From Pseudomonadales bacterium (lineage in GTDB: Bacteria; Pseudomonadota; Gammaproteobacteria; Pseudomonadales; Halieaceae): a DNA stretch of 55,167 nt. The translations under genes were made by a program, and so were the position numbers. The notes beneath the pieces are model-generated. The model had not been told where the DNA came from. It saw only the letters and a program-made list of their open reading frames with translations, and ran no database searches. Shown here one piece after another: positions 8,678 to 17,580 of the stretch. Numbering within the stretch: position 1 is the first letter of the stretch; every line of letters starts with the position of its first letter. The DNA lies in contig JACKNN010000009.1 of assembly GCA_024234855.1 (NCBI GenBank), positions 1 through 55,167 of the forward strand, read 5' to 3'.

Positions 8678-9808
8678 TCACTGCCAATGTGTGGCGAATG
8701 CATCCGACACTAACTTGACGAGTTGGTTCTGGCGATTCACTCCTGTTTTGGTAAAGATAGACGAGAGCTGGGCCCGGGCGGTATTGCGAGATACCCCCAG
8801 GGCCCCCGCCGCTGCGGTAAGTGTCAGGCCGTCGACGAGGTGTGCAATCAGTTTCGCCTCAGCCGGCGTAACCCTGAACTTTTCAATCAAGCGTGACTGA
8901 CTGGGTACGCAGTCGCGGACCGGCCCCCGCAACAGCAGGATCAGTTCCGGTCCACCCTCACCGAATACCACGTCTTGTTTCTCTACAATACGAATATGCA
9001 CATCCCATTTCGTATCTGAACTTGTGCGATCGATTGAAATGCTTCTTGTGTGCCGGGCCCGCTCATCGCCCCGTGGTATTCCCATTAGCTCGTGACATGC
9101 TGCTTCCAACTTCTGCTGGTCGGAACTCTGGCTGCAACGCAGCGAATTGCGCCGCAGGAACACGCCATCTTCGGAGGTGAGGATCTGTTTTGCCTGATTA
9201 TTGGCAGAAAGCACTTCCAGCTTTGCGTTCAAAATAACAGAAGCGATATCCATCGACCCCAGAAGTTCCTCGTATAACTCTTCGATAAAACTGTTATGCG
9301 TATATGCGCTGTACAGTTTCAGGGCCTTGGACATCAAAGGGACGATGCTTTCCAAGCGGGTTCGGTCTTCCCGGGAAAATGCCGGGGCATCACCTATCCG
9401 GACCAGGCGCAATCGAAGCCGTATGTGGCTCTGTTCGTCATAGACATCAAAACCAATCAGGTCCGACACATTATAGGCGTTCAAGTATTCATGGAATTCG
9501 AGAGTTTTGAGCTCGGATGGTGTAACGCGGTCATATAGGGTAAAGACCTTTTTCTCGGGCAACTCGGCAAACGGTGAATCGATATGTGCCCGGGTTCGAA
9601 AATCCTCCAAAGCGCCCATATCTGAATCTGAGTACAGATACATCGTTAGCCCCGGATCGGACAACCTGGGCCTGCGCATCACCATGGTGGCGCTGGGCAC
9701 CTGCATAAAGTCTTCGAGATATTTCAGCAGTGTCTTCCAAGGGGGTTTTTCCAGGACACCTTCATAAATTGCCTGGCTAAGCGGATGGGCTACTCGAATT
9801 TCTGACAC
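8678..9808 (-). CDS. LuxR-type helix-turn-helix transcriptional regulator
   Basis: A regulator of about 376 residues. The C-terminal 60 residues form a LuxR/FixJ-type HTH (TPAEAKLIAHL, then LTAAAGALGVSRNTARAQLSSIFTKTG). The N-terminal ~300 residues contain no receiver aspartate motif that I recognise. A PAS-like segment (ILNAKLEVLSANNQAKQIL) lies in the middle. I choose GTG at 9808 as start because GGAGGT stands 4 bases before it; an upstream ATG at 9832/9835 has none. It is convergent with the hydrolase and not in an obvious operon. Ligand and targets are unknown. Confidence 0.85.
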   Translation of the reverse strand: MSEIRVAHPLSQAIYEGVLEKPPWKTLLKYLEDFMQVPSATMVMRRPRLSDPGLTMYLYSDSDMGALEDFRTRAHIDSPFAELPEKKVFTLYDRVTPSELKTLEFHEYLNAYNVSDLIGFDVYDEQSHIRLRLRLVRIGDAPAFSREDRTRLESIVPLMSKALKLYSAYTHNSFIEELYEELLGSMDIASVILNAKLEVLSANNQAKQILTSEDGVFLRRNSLRCSQSSDQQKLEAACHELMGIPRGDERARHTRSISIDRTSSDTKWDVHIRIVEKQDVVFGEGGPELILLLRGPVRDCVPSQSRLIEKFRVTPAEAKLIAHLVDGLTLTAAAGALGVSRNTARAQLSSIFTKTGVNRQNQLVKLVSDAFATHWQ

Positions 9809-10066
9809 ACTGACCTCCGTTATGCGCCCCATCAATACTTACTTTGGCAGCTGCCCGAATTGTCCCCGGATTATGCCCGATTCTGCAATTCTCCTTACAG
9901 GCCTTGAATTCATTCTGAATCGATGACACATGCGCTGTCTGGGCTTACAGAATAGCCGCCCTCAGCCGCAACGGGTACGATGATGAACACGCACCTATTT
10001 AACGTGGAGCAAAGTGCAGGGTAAATATAATATTATTCCCTAACACTTTGATTTTATTGATGTAAA

Positions 10067-10140
10067 TGGAGGCTCGGGTCGGAATCGAACCGGCGTACAC
10101 GGAGTTGCAGTCCGCTACATGACCACTCTGTCACCGAGCC
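10067..10140 (-). tRNA. tRNA-Cys (GCA)
   Basis: Read on the minus strand the acceptor stem is GGCTCGG/CCGAGCC with discriminator T and an encoded CCA. The anticodon loop is CTGCAAC, giving GCA, and the T-arm GGTTCGATTCC is intact. Cysteine tRNAs use U as discriminator base, which fits. It follows tRNA-Gly in the same direction, the same glyW-cysT order known downstream of pgsA in E. coli; no tRNA-Leu follows here. Confidence 0.95.
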
Positions 10141-10233
10141 GTAACTGGGGGAAGTCGGAGCAGGAAACAGCCTGTTGGCGCACCACGCTTGAAACTTCAA
10201 AACCTGTTTTACACTTATCTGATCTGGTTGAAC

Positions 10234-10309
10234 TGGAGCGGGAAACCGGGTTCGAACCGGCGACCTCAACCTTGGCAAGGTTGCGCTCTACCAACTGAGC
10301 TATTCCCGC
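10234..10309 (-). tRNA. tRNA-Gly (GCC)
   Basis: An intact 76-base tRNA with acceptor stem GCGGGAA/TTCCCGC, D-arm TAGCTCAGTTGGTAGAGC, anticodon stem-loop CAACC-TTGCCAA-GGTTG (anticodon GCC), T-arm GGTTCGAACCC and encoded CCA. It lies between pgsA and tRNA-Cys, as glyW does in E. coli. A half copy lies 106 bp upstream. Confidence 0.96.
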
Positions 10310-10370
10310 AAAAAACTTCACGTATATCCACCGCCGTGGTCGCCGGAACCGCCGAGGCTGCGCGCCCCGC

Positions 10371-10415
10371 CACAACCATGGCAAGGTTGCGCTCTACCAA
10401 CTGAGCTATTCCCGC
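10371..10415 (-). pseudogene. half tRNA-Gly relic (5' half only)
   Basis: The minus strand carries an exact copy of the tRNA-Gly 5' half: acceptor 5' strand, D-arm and the anticodon stem-loop up to the loop, with 38 bases identical at 10379-10416 against 10273-10310. The anticodon stem CAACC/GGTTG is still paired with one loop change (A to T). After that the sequence departs completely: no T-arm, no acceptor 3' strand and no CCA. It cannot make a tRNA. It is either a partial tandem duplication or a second tRNA-Gly gene whose 3' half was replaced. Confidence 0.85.
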
Positions 10416-10498
10416 ACGTCAAACTTGACGGCGCCTATTGTATTCACACCTTGGCGAGAGTCAAGAACATTCCCAGATAATTCTCGCAACCTACTGAA

Positions 10499-11071
10499 TT
10501 ACAACGGGTTATCCATATCTTTAATAACGATCCAGGCGGCTTTAAGGTAAATAAACATCGACCACAAGGTGAGCACCGCGGCGGTGTACAGGACCAGGTA
10601 GCACAGGGCCAGCAGCCAGCTCTCGTCGCGGGCCGGGTCGATGGCCAACAGGCCGGTGATAGCGAGCATCTGGAAAGCGGTCTTCACCTTGCCGATATAG
10701 GACACCGCCACCGAGGTGCGCTCCCCCAGTTCGGCCATCCACTCGCGCAGGGCCGAGATCACGATCTCCCGCCCGATGATGACGCAGGCCGCCAGGGTGA
10801 ACAGCAGGGTGTCGTGGCGCTCCACCAGCAGCACCAGGGTGACGGCCACCATCAGTTTATCCGCCACCGGGTCCAGGAAAGCGCCGAAGGCCGTCATCTG
10901 ACCCAGCCGCCTGGCGAGGTAGCCGTCTATCCAGTCGGTCACCGCGGCAAACGCAAAGATGGCAGCCGCCACCAGCAGGTGATCGCGAAACGGCAGGTAA
11001 AAAACCACCACCAGCACGGGGATCAACAAAATCCGCAGGATGGTCAATGCGTTGGGTATGTTGATGGTCAA
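10499..11071 (-). CDS. pgsA: CDP-diacylglycerol-glycerol-3-phosphate 3-phosphatidyltransferase
   Basis: Makes phosphatidylglycerol phosphate from CDP-diacylglycerol and glycerol-3-phosphate, the committed step to phosphatidylglycerol and cardiolipin, in the inner membrane. The CDP-alcohol phosphotransferase signature D-G-X2-A-R-X8-G-X3-D-X3-D is complete in DGYLARRLGQ...GAFLDPVAD, residues ~47-70. Several hydrophobic helices follow, and the length of 190 matches the family. The start codon is TTG; the N-terminal INIPNALTILRILLIP aligns with the family start. It lies 21 bp after uvrC, and tRNA-Gly/tRNA-Cys follow, an order conserved from E. coli. Confidence 0.95.
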   Translation of the reverse strand: MTINIPNALTILRILLIPVLVVVFYLPFRDHLLVAAAIFAFAAVTDWIDGYLARRLGQMTAFGAFLDPVADKLMVAVTLVLLVERHDTLLFTLAACVIIGREIVISALREWMAELGERTSVAVSYIGKVKTAFQMLAITGLLAIDPARDESWLLALCYLVLYTAAVLTLWSMFIYLKAAWIVIKDMDNPL

Positions 11072-11092
11072 GCAGCGATATTCCCCGTCGAG

Positions 11093-12922
11093 CTAGTCAC
11101 TGATATTGTGCAGGTGATCGTATATTTGCTGGGCCATTGTGGCACTAATTCCGGAAACTTTCTTCAACTCATCGATATTGGCGTTCTCCACGCCCTGGGC
11201 ACTGCCGAAATGTCGCAGCAGTTCCCGTCGGCGTTTCGCGCCGACGCCGGCAATGTCTTCCAGCCCCGAACGGCGGCGCGCCTTGTCCCTGCGGGCGCGG
11301 TGGCCGGTAATGGCGAAGCGGTGAGCCTCGTCGCGTATTTGCTGGATCAGGTGCAGCGCCGGGTTATCAGTGTCCAGCTGGCACTCGCGCCCGGTCGCCC
11401 CGTTGAGCAGCCTCTCGAATCCCGCTTTGCGGGTGACGCCCTTGGCCACACCTATCACCTCAACCCCGGCAATCTGCAGGTCCGCCAGCACGGACATGGC
11501 CTGGCTGACCTGGCCCTTGCCGCCGTCGATAAAAAGGATATCGGGCAGTGGCGCCTCACCGGACTTGAGCCTTTTATAGCGTCGCTCCAGCGCCTGCTGC
11601 ATGGCGGCATAGTCGTCGCCGCCGGTTATCCCTTCGATATTGAACCGGCGGTAGTCTGATTTGCGCGGGCCACCCTGGTCGAACACCACGCAGGAGGCGA
11701 CCGTGGCCTCGCCCGAGCTGTGACTGATGTCAAAGCATTCCATGCGCTCGGGCAACTCCGGCAAACCCAGTAGTTCCTGTAGTGCCTGCAGGCGCTCAAT
11801 GACTGACTGTCGGCCGCTGAGATGCGAGGACAGGCTGGTCTGGGCGGTCTGCAGCGCCAGTTGCAGCCAGCGGGCCCGGGCATCGCGCACCTTGCTGCGC
11901 AACCGGACCTGCCGCCCCGCCGCCGCCGACAGGGCCTGGGCCAGCGCAGCGGCATCCTCCGGCGCTTCATTGACCAGCAGTTCAGGGGGTATAGCCCGGG
12001 TCGCGCCCAGGTAGTACTGGGGGATGAAGGCGGCGAGCACCTGCGCCGGGGTCTCCTCCAGTTTCAACGGCGGGTAATAGGTCTTGCTGCCCAGCACCCG
12101 GGCGCCCCGGACAAACAATACCTGCACGCAGGCGCGACCGCCGGCCACCGCCGCCGCCACGATATCCAGGTCGCCGGTCACGCCTTCAATACCCTGGCTG
12201 GCCTGCACCTGCTGCAACTGGCTCAGCTGGTCACGGTAGACGGCGGCTTTCTCGTAGGCGAGGGTTGCCGCGGCCCGCTCCATGTCATCCGCCAGGCGCA
12301 CCATCAGCTCCTGGGATTTGCCTCGCAGGAACAGCGTCGTGCTCTCCACCTGGGCGGCGTATTCGGCCTCACTCACCAGTCCCACGCAGGGCGCGGTGCA
12401 GCGATCGATCTGGTACTGCAGGCAGGGCCTGGAGCGATTGCTGAAAAAACTGTCCTCGCACTGGCGTACCTTGAAGACTTTTTGGAGGAAATGCAGGGAT
12501 TCGCGCACGGCGCCGGCGCTGGGATAAGGCCCGAAATACTCCCCCTTGCGCCGTTTGGCGCCGCGATGCAGGCTGATGCGCGGGTATTTGTGCTCGCCTG
12601 ACAGGAAGATATAGGGATAGGATTTATCGTCCCGCAGCAGGATATTGTAGGGCGGTTGCTGGGTCTTGATCAGGTTGTGTTCAAGCAGCAGCGCGTCCAC
12701 TTCAGTGGACGTCACAGTCACCTGGATATCCCGGATGCGCGCCACCAGCGCCATGGTCTTTTCACTCAGCCCGCTGGCGCGGAAGTAGCTGCCGACGCGG
12801 TTTTTCAGGTTGCGGGCCTTGCCCACGTACAGCAGCTTATGGCCGGCGTCGTACATCTGGTAGACACCGGGCCGGGTGGTCAGTGTCTTGAGGAAGGCCT
12901 TGTGGTCGAAGCCTTCGCTCAC
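11093..12922 (-). CDS. uvrC: excinuclease ABC subunit C
   Basis: The dual-incision nuclease of nucleotide excision repair, 609 residues. Domains in order: GIY-YIG nuclease (GVYQMYD...LLYVGKARNLKNRVGSYF, residues ~19-50), cysteine-rich linker, UVR motif that contacts UvrB (MERAAATLAYEKAAVYRDQL, ~210-230), RNase H-like nuclease domain (ECFDISHSSG, LFIDGGKGQ), and C-terminal tandem helix-hairpin-helix (LEDIAGVGAKRRRELLRHFG, VSGISATMAQQIY). The start is GTG and overlaps the murB stop as GTGA, so it is translationally coupled to the envelope operon. Full length with no visible defect. Confidence 0.97.
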   Translation of the reverse strand: MSEGFDHKAFLKTLTTRPGVYQMYDAGHKLLYVGKARNLKNRVGSYFRASGLSEKTMALVARIRDIQVTVTSTEVDALLLEHNLIKTQQPPYNILLRDDKSYPYIFLSGEHKYPRISLHRGAKRRKGEYFGPYPSAGAVRESLHFLQKVFKVRQCEDSFFSNRSRPCLQYQIDRCTAPCVGLVSEAEYAAQVESTTLFLRGKSQELMVRLADDMERAAATLAYEKAAVYRDQLSQLQQVQASQGIEGVTGDLDIVAAAVAGGRACVQVLFVRGARVLGSKTYYPPLKLEETPAQVLAAFIPQYYLGATRAIPPELLVNEAPEDAAALAQALSAAAGRQVRLRSKVRDARARWLQLALQTAQTSLSSHLSGRQSVIERLQALQELLGLPELPERMECFDISHSSGEATVASCVVFDQGGPRKSDYRRFNIEGITGGDDYAAMQQALERRYKRLKSGEAPLPDILFIDGGKGQVSQAMSVLADLQIAGVEVIGVAKGVTRKAGFERLLNGATGRECQLDTDNPALHLIQQIRDEAHRFAITGHRARRDKARRRSGLEDIAGVGAKRRRELLRHFGSAQGVENANIDELKKVSGISATMAQQIYDHLHNISD

Positions 12923-13947
12923 GACGACCTGCCGTAGATTCTTGGCTCGATCTCGAGCGCGACACCAAAGGTGTCTTCAACAGATGCCGCGACCCTCCCG
13001 GCCAGCTGCAACAGTGCGGCACCGCGATTATTGCCATAATTGACAATGACCAGTGCGTGTTCAGGATGTATGCCCAGGCCGTCATCGCGGTGGCCTTTCC
13101 AGCCGCAGTAGTCAATCAGCCAGGCGGCGGGCAGCTTGATGGTACCGTCGGCCTGGGGGTACTGGGGCAGCCCGGGAAACTGCGTGGCCAGTTGCCGCGC
13201 CCGCGCGCCGTCCAGAACCGGGTTCTTGAAAAAGCTGCCGGCATTGGGTATCACCTCCGGGTCGGGCAATTTGGTCCGGCGGATATCGACCACCGCGTCG
13301 AAAACGGCCTGGGGGGTGAGCCGCCGTATTCCCCTGTCCGCCAGTGCCTGCGCCAGGGTCGGGTAGTCCGCCTGCACCCGCCCCCTGCGCGACAGCTCGA
13401 TCTCCACGCCGGTGATCACAAACCGATCGCGCCGCTCGTGCTTGAATACACTGTCACGGTAGCCGAAGCCGCAGGCGGAACCGAGCACGGTGCAGACCTC
13501 CCCGCTTGCCACCTCGATACAATGCAGCCGGCGTATAAAGGGCGCGAGCTCGACCCCGTAGGCGCCGATATTCTGGACAGGCGCGGCGCCCACGGTGCCC
13601 GGTATCAGGGCCAGGTTTTCCAGCCCGTAGAACCCGTGCCGCAGCGACCACTGGACAAAACGGTGCCAGTTCTCACCCGCCGCCACCCGCAACACCACGG
13701 AGTCACCAGACTCTTCCAGGACATCGATACCGCGGGTGTCGAGGCGCAGCACGAGGGCATCGAGGTCACCCGCAAAAACGACATTACTGCCCTCTCCCAG
13801 CGGCACCACCGCCAGCCCACGGCCAGCCGCCCAGGCCAGCGCCTGCTGCAACTGCTCGGCGCTGGACACCCGCACCAGGGCCCGGGCCTGCGCCTGCAGG
13901 GCCAGTGTGTTGTAGCACTGCAAAGACTCGCTATGCAGAACGTGCAT
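12919..13947 (-). CDS. murB: UDP-N-acetylenolpyruvoylglucosamine reductase
   Basis: Reduces UDP-GlcNAc-enolpyruvate to UDP-N-acetylmuramate with NADPH and FAD, the second committed step of peptidoglycan synthesis, in the cytoplasm. Motifs: FAD-binding PLGEGSNVV (residues ~49-57), GAAPVQNIGAYGVE (~120-133), YRDSVFK, and NAGSFFKNP carrying the catalytic serine (Ser238). The Tyr-containing third-domain insert of type I MurB is present; length 342 matches. The start is ATG at 13947, inside the last 17 bases of kdsB, and the stop overlaps the uvrC GTG. The frame continues open upstream but only as a shadow of kdsB. Confidence 0.96.
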   Translation of the reverse strand: MHVLHSESLQCYNTLALQAQARALVRVSSAEQLQQALAWAAGRGLAVVPLGEGSNVVFAGDLDALVLRLDTRGIDVLEESGDSVVLRVAAGENWHRFVQWSLRHGFYGLENLALIPGTVGAAPVQNIGAYGVELAPFIRRLHCIEVASGEVCTVLGSACGFGYRDSVFKHERRDRFVITGVEIELSRRGRVQADYPTLAQALADRGIRRLTPQAVFDAVVDIRRTKLPDPEVIPNAGSFFKNPVLDGARARQLATQFPGLPQYPQADGTIKLPAAWLIDYCGWKGHRDDGLGIHPEHALVIVNYGNNRGAALLQLAGRVAASVEDTFGVALEIEPRIYGRSS

Positions 13948-14692
13948 GAGCGCGGACAGCATCGAGGTCGGCCTGGGTATCCACACCGCCGGGTACGCGT
14001 TCGCTCGCCACAGCCACGTGAATGCCGACGCCGTTATACAGGGCCCGCAGCTGTTCAAGCTGCTCAAGTTGTTCCGGCGGCGCCGCCTGCCAGGTAACAT
14101 ATTCGTGCAGGAATGCCGTGCGATAGGCGTATATACCGATGTGGCGATACCAGCTTCCCCCGGTGGGCATGGCGTTCTGCACTGACCTGAACTGGTCTCG
14201 CGGCCAGGGGATGGTGGCCCGGCTGAAATACAGCGCCAGGCCGCGCTGGTCAAACACCACTTTGACCGCATTGGGATCGGTCAATTCCGCGAGATCGGTG
14301 ATGCCCTCACACAGGGTTGCGATGCCCGCCTGGTCCTGCCCGGCGAGATTGCCGGCCACCTGGTCAATTACCGCGGGGGGGATCAACGGTTCATCGCCCT
14401 GGACGTTCACCACGATGTGTTCGTCGGGCCAGTTGAAATGCGTGGCGACCTCCTGCAGCCGATCGGTACCCGACGGGTGATCGGGGGACGTCATGCACGC
14501 CGTGGCGCCGAACCCCTGTACCACTTTCAGGATACGCTCATCATCGGTGGCGATGACCACTTCCCGGGCGCCGCTGCGGCGCGCCTGCTCCCACACGCGC
14601 TGCACCATGGGCTTGCCGCCGATGTCCAGCAGCGGTTTTCCCGGCAACCGGGTGGAACCGTAGCGGGCGGGAATGACAACGGTATATGACAT
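13931..14692 (-). CDS. kdsB: 3-deoxy-manno-octulosonate cytidylyltransferase
   Basis: Activates Kdo as CMP-Kdo for lipid A-Kdo assembly. The nucleotide-binding VIPARYGSTRLPGKPL opens the protein, followed by ATDDERI and VQGDEPLI, which carry the metal-binding aspartates. The YRHIGIYAYR segment is also typical. Length 253 is normal. Start ATG has GGAG 7 bases upstream. It follows lpxK by 18 bp and overlaps murB by 17 bases. The small Trm112-like gene often found between lpxK and kdsB is absent, as there is no room for it. Confidence 0.97.
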   Translation of the reverse strand: MSYTVVIPARYGSTRLPGKPLLDIGGKPMVQRVWEQARRSGAREVVIATDDERILKVVQGFGATACMTSPDHPSGTDRLQEVATHFNWPDEHIVVNVQGDEPLIPPAVIDQVAGNLAGQDQAGIATLCEGITDLAELTDPNAVKVVFDQRGLALYFSRATIPWPRDQFRSVQNAMPTGGSWYRHIGIYAYRTAFLHEYVTWQAAPPEQLEQLEQLRALYNGVGIHVAVASERVPGGVDTQADLDAVRAHARSA

Positions 14693-14710
14693 GTAAACTC
14701 CGAAAGCTGA

Positions 14711-15739
14711 TCAGGGTTGTACCAGCGCGGCGACCGCGTCGATAACGTGCCGCGGCAGCTGCGCGCTAATTTTCAGGTACCAGGCATTACTGCCGGCGAG
14801 GCCCGCGCATTTTACCGCGTCCTTCTCCGTCATGATAATGGGCTGGCCCGCCAGCGGTGCAAAATCCGCGGCACTGTAGCGATGGTGATCCGCAAAGGCG
14901 CACAGCTGTGGCGCAAAGCCCAGGGTCCGCAAGCTTGCCGTGAATTGCGCGGGCTGGCCTATCCCCGCCACGGCCACAACCTCCCGCGCCAGGGCCGCCG
15001 GCGCGGCGTCCCGTTGCTCACCGCTTGCCAGGTTCACCAGGCAATCAGCCGCGTAACGCACACCGCATCGCTGGTCCGCGCTGCCGCGATAGAGTACGAA
15101 ATCGACCGTGCGCAGACGCCAGCCCGGTTCGCGCAGGGGACCGGCAGGCAGGCAAAAGCCGTTGCCGGTACCGCGCTGCTCATCGAGTACGGCAATCTCC
15201 AGGTCCCGGGCCAGGGCGTAATGCTGCAGGCCGTCATCGCTGATGACGATATCGACCGCGGTTCTCGCCAGCAGTGCACGCACCGCCCGGGGCCGATCGG
15301 CGGCCACCACGAGGGGGCAGGCGGTGCGCCGGTGGATGAGCAGGGGTTCATCGCCGCACTCGCCGGGGCCGCTGCTGTCATTCACCCAGTGGGGCGAGGA
15401 AACAGGCCTGGCGCCATAGCCGCGGCTCACAACGCCTACCCGCAGGCCGCGCTGTTGCAGGTCCTCGACCAGGGCGAGCACGATGGGTGTCTTGCCGGTG
15501 CCACCGACAGTGATATTGCCCACGACGACTACCGGAACCGGAGCGCGATAGACCTTCAGCAGGCCGCGGTGGTAGAGCCCGCGACGCAGCGCGGCCGCCG
15601 CCCTGAATGCCCACTCCAGCGGCCGCAACAGCCACAACCACCACGCCCTGTCATACCATGCCTGCACCAGCCCGCCGCGCAGTCCGGGGCCTGGCGGCCT
15701 GGCGCTCCCGGTCGCGGTCTTACGCTGATCGGCAATCAC
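14711..15739 (-). CDS. lpxK: tetraacyldisaccharide 4'-kinase
   Basis: Phosphorylates the 4' position of the lipid A disaccharide at the inner-membrane surface. The P-loop variant GNITVGGTGKTP (residues ~74-85) is the family signature, preceded by the hydrophobic N-terminal anchor around WLWLLRPLEW. ISDDGLQHYAL carries the conserved DDGLQH, and MTEKDAVKCA lies near the C-terminus. Length 342 is normal. The GTG start overlaps the msbA TGA (GTGA), so lipid A phosphorylation and export are translationally coupled here. Confidence 0.96.
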   Translation of the reverse strand: MIADQRKTATGSARPPGPGLRGGLVQAWYDRAWWLWLLRPLEWAFRAAAALRRGLYHRGLLKVYRAPVPVVVVGNITVGGTGKTPIVLALVEDLQQRGLRVGVVSRGYGARPVSSPHWVNDSSGPGECGDEPLLIHRRTACPLVVAADRPRAVRALLARTAVDIVISDDGLQHYALARDLEIAVLDEQRGTGNGFCLPAGPLREPGWRLRTVDFVLYRGSADQRCGVRYAADCLVNLASGEQRDAAPAALAREVVAVAGIGQPAQFTASLRTLGFAPQLCAFADHHRYSAADFAPLAGQPIIMTEKDAVKCAGLAGSNAWYLKISAQLPRHVIDAVAALVQP

Positions 15740-17580
15740 AGGGAAAACTTCTGGTGATACAGCTGCGCGTAGAGCCCCCCCTCCTGCAGCAGTGACTGGT
15801 GATTGCCGCAGGCGACCACCCTGCCCGCGTCCATCACCACGATACTATCTGCATGTTCGACAGTGGACAGCCGGTGGGCGATGACTATGGTTGTCCGATT
15901 GGCCATGACATTGTCCAGCGCGCGCTGGATGCGGTGTTCCGATTCATTGTCCAGGGCCGACGTGGCCTCATCGAGAATCAGTACCGGTGCGTCCTTGAGA
16001 ATGGCACGGGCGATGGCTATGCGCTGGCGCTGGCCGCCGCTGAGGCCGCCGCCATCATCGCCCAGCACCGTCTGGAACCCTCTGGGCAAAGCCTCGATGA
16101 AGTGCCTGGCGTAAGCTGACTCGGTGGCCGCCAGCACCGCATCCTCGCCCCTGTCGGCCAGTGCGCCGTAGGCGATATTGTTGTATACCGTATCGTGGAA
16201 CAGCGCCACGTGCTGGGACACCATCGCCAGTTGCGCCCGCAGGTTCGCCAGCCGGTAATCGGCCAGCGGGACGCCATCCAGCAGGATCTCGCCCTCGCCG
16301 GGTTGGTAGAAGCGCGCCAGCAGATGTACCAGGGTGCTCTTGCCGCTGCCGGAGCGGCCAACAAGGGCGACGGTCTTGCCGGCGGGAATGTCGATGGAAA
16401 CGTCATGCAATACTCGGTCGGGATTGCCCCGGTAGGCAAACGATACACCGCGCACACTGATGGCGCCGGCGGCCCGGGCCACCTCGTAGCGGCCGTGGTC
16501 CGACTCTTCCTCGAGGTCGAGCTGTGCAAAGATATCCTCGGCGGCGGCCAGGCCCCGCTGTATATCGCTCTGCACCTCGCTCAACTGGCGGATGGGCTTG
16601 CCCAGCTGGGTGGCGGCGGTGAGAAATGCCACCAGCGAACCCGCCGTGAATCCGCGCAGGATGTCGGGGCTGAGCGCGAACCAGACCAGGGTGGCCAGCG
16701 CCAGCGCCAGCAGCGTCTGGATGACCGGCGTACTGAGCCCGTCGGCAAACGCGAGTTTGAGGTTCTGGACGCGGTTGTACTGGCTGGCATCGCGGAAGCG
16801 CTCATGTTGCTGGCGCTGTCCGCCAAAGAGGCGAATTTCCTTGTAGCCGCTGACACTCTCGCCGGATACCTGGGTCACGTCCCCCATGGAGGACTGGATG
16901 CGCCTGCTGTAACGGCGGAAATGCCGTCCCACGTAAGTGACGACCACGGCGATGACCGGGATAACCGCGATAAATACCAGGCACAAACGCCAGTTGAGAT
17001 AGAGCAGGTAGCTGGCCAGGGCGATCACCGTGAGCCCTTCGCGCACCACAATTTTCAGCGCCTTGGTGACGGCCCCGGTAACCTGCTCCACGTTGAAGGT
17101 GATCTTGGATATGAGCGCACCCTGGGTGTGAGCATCGTAATAGATGCTGGGGGCAACCAGCATCTTGTCGAACAGCTGGCAGCGCAACCGGTGAATGAGC
17201 GTGCGGGCGACATGGCTCATGCAATAGTTGCCCATAAAAAAACCGCTGGCCCGGGTCGCCGCCAGCGTCACCATCGCCACCGGTACCGCTATGCGAGCGA
17301 ATTCCACCCGCCCCAGGCCAGAGTTATCGAAAAAGCGGTAGGCGATCGAGGAGACGATGCCGGAGGTCACCCGCACGGAGTCGTCCAGGGAGTCGAGCAG
17401 GAACTGCATCAGGTCGGCCAGCAACACATTGCCGAGGGAATAAATGACGTAGCCAACCAGACTCAGGGAGAACATCGGCCACTGGGGCGTTACATAGCCG
17501 AGCAGGCGGCGGTAGACCTGCCAGTCATTCATGCCACTGTGACCCGGCCGGCGATGTGGCAGATCGGCGTGACTAGCCAC
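15736..17580 (-). CDS. msbA: lipid A export ATP-binding/permease protein
   Basis: A 614-residue half-transporter that flips lipid A-core across the inner membrane. Six transmembrane helices occupy residues ~20-320. The nucleotide-binding domain has Walker A GRSGSGKST, Q-loop MVSQHVALF, signature LSGGQRQR, Walker B VLILDEATSALD and the H-loop AHRLST. The annotated GTG start overlaps the exbD stop. An ATG 16 codons in (17532), at MNDWQVYRRLL, aligns better with typical MsbA N-termini, and neither has a strong Shine-Dalgarno, so the start is uncertain. lpxK overlaps its 3' end by 4 bases. Confidence 0.95.
   Translation of the reverse strand: MASHADLPHRRPGHSGMNDWQVYRRLLGYVTPQWPMFSLSLVGYVIYSLGNVLLADLMQFLLDSLDDSVRVTSGIVSSIAYRFFDNSGLGRVEFARIAVPVAMVTLAATRASGFFMGNYCMSHVARTLIHRLRCQLFDKMLVAPSIYYDAHTQGALISKITFNVEQVTGAVTKALKIVVREGLTVIALASYLLYLNWRLCLVFIAVIPVIAVVVTYVGRHFRRYSRRIQSSMGDVTQVSGESVSGYKEIRLFGGQRQQHERFRDASQYNRVQNLKLAFADGLSTPVIQTLLALALATLVWFALSPDILRGFTAGSLVAFLTAATQLGKPIRQLSEVQSDIQRGLAAAEDIFAQLDLEEESDHGRYEVARAAGAISVRGVSFAYRGNPDRVLHDVSIDIPAGKTVALVGRSGSGKSTLVHLLARFYQPGEGEILLDGVPLADYRLANLRAQLAMVSQHVALFHDTVYNNIAYGALADRGEDAVLAATESAYARHFIEALPRGFQTVLGDDGGGLSGGQRQRIAIARAILKDAPVLILDEATSALDNESEHRIQRALDNVMANRTTIVIAHRLSTVEHADSIVVMDAGRVVACGNHQSLLQEGGLYAQLYHQKFSL

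Noticed and set aside
8454..8687. 77-codon minus-strand frame containing MPSFFRMASALHLAQ, reminiscent of the acyl-CoA ligase C-terminus
   Set aside because: The resemblance is short, most of the frame is antisense to the hydrolase, and no other ligase motif is present.
10020..10043. AT-rich near-palindrome after tRNA-Cys as a terminator
   Set aside because: Apart from GGG/CCC at the ends the arms do not pair well and there is no T-tract in the right place.
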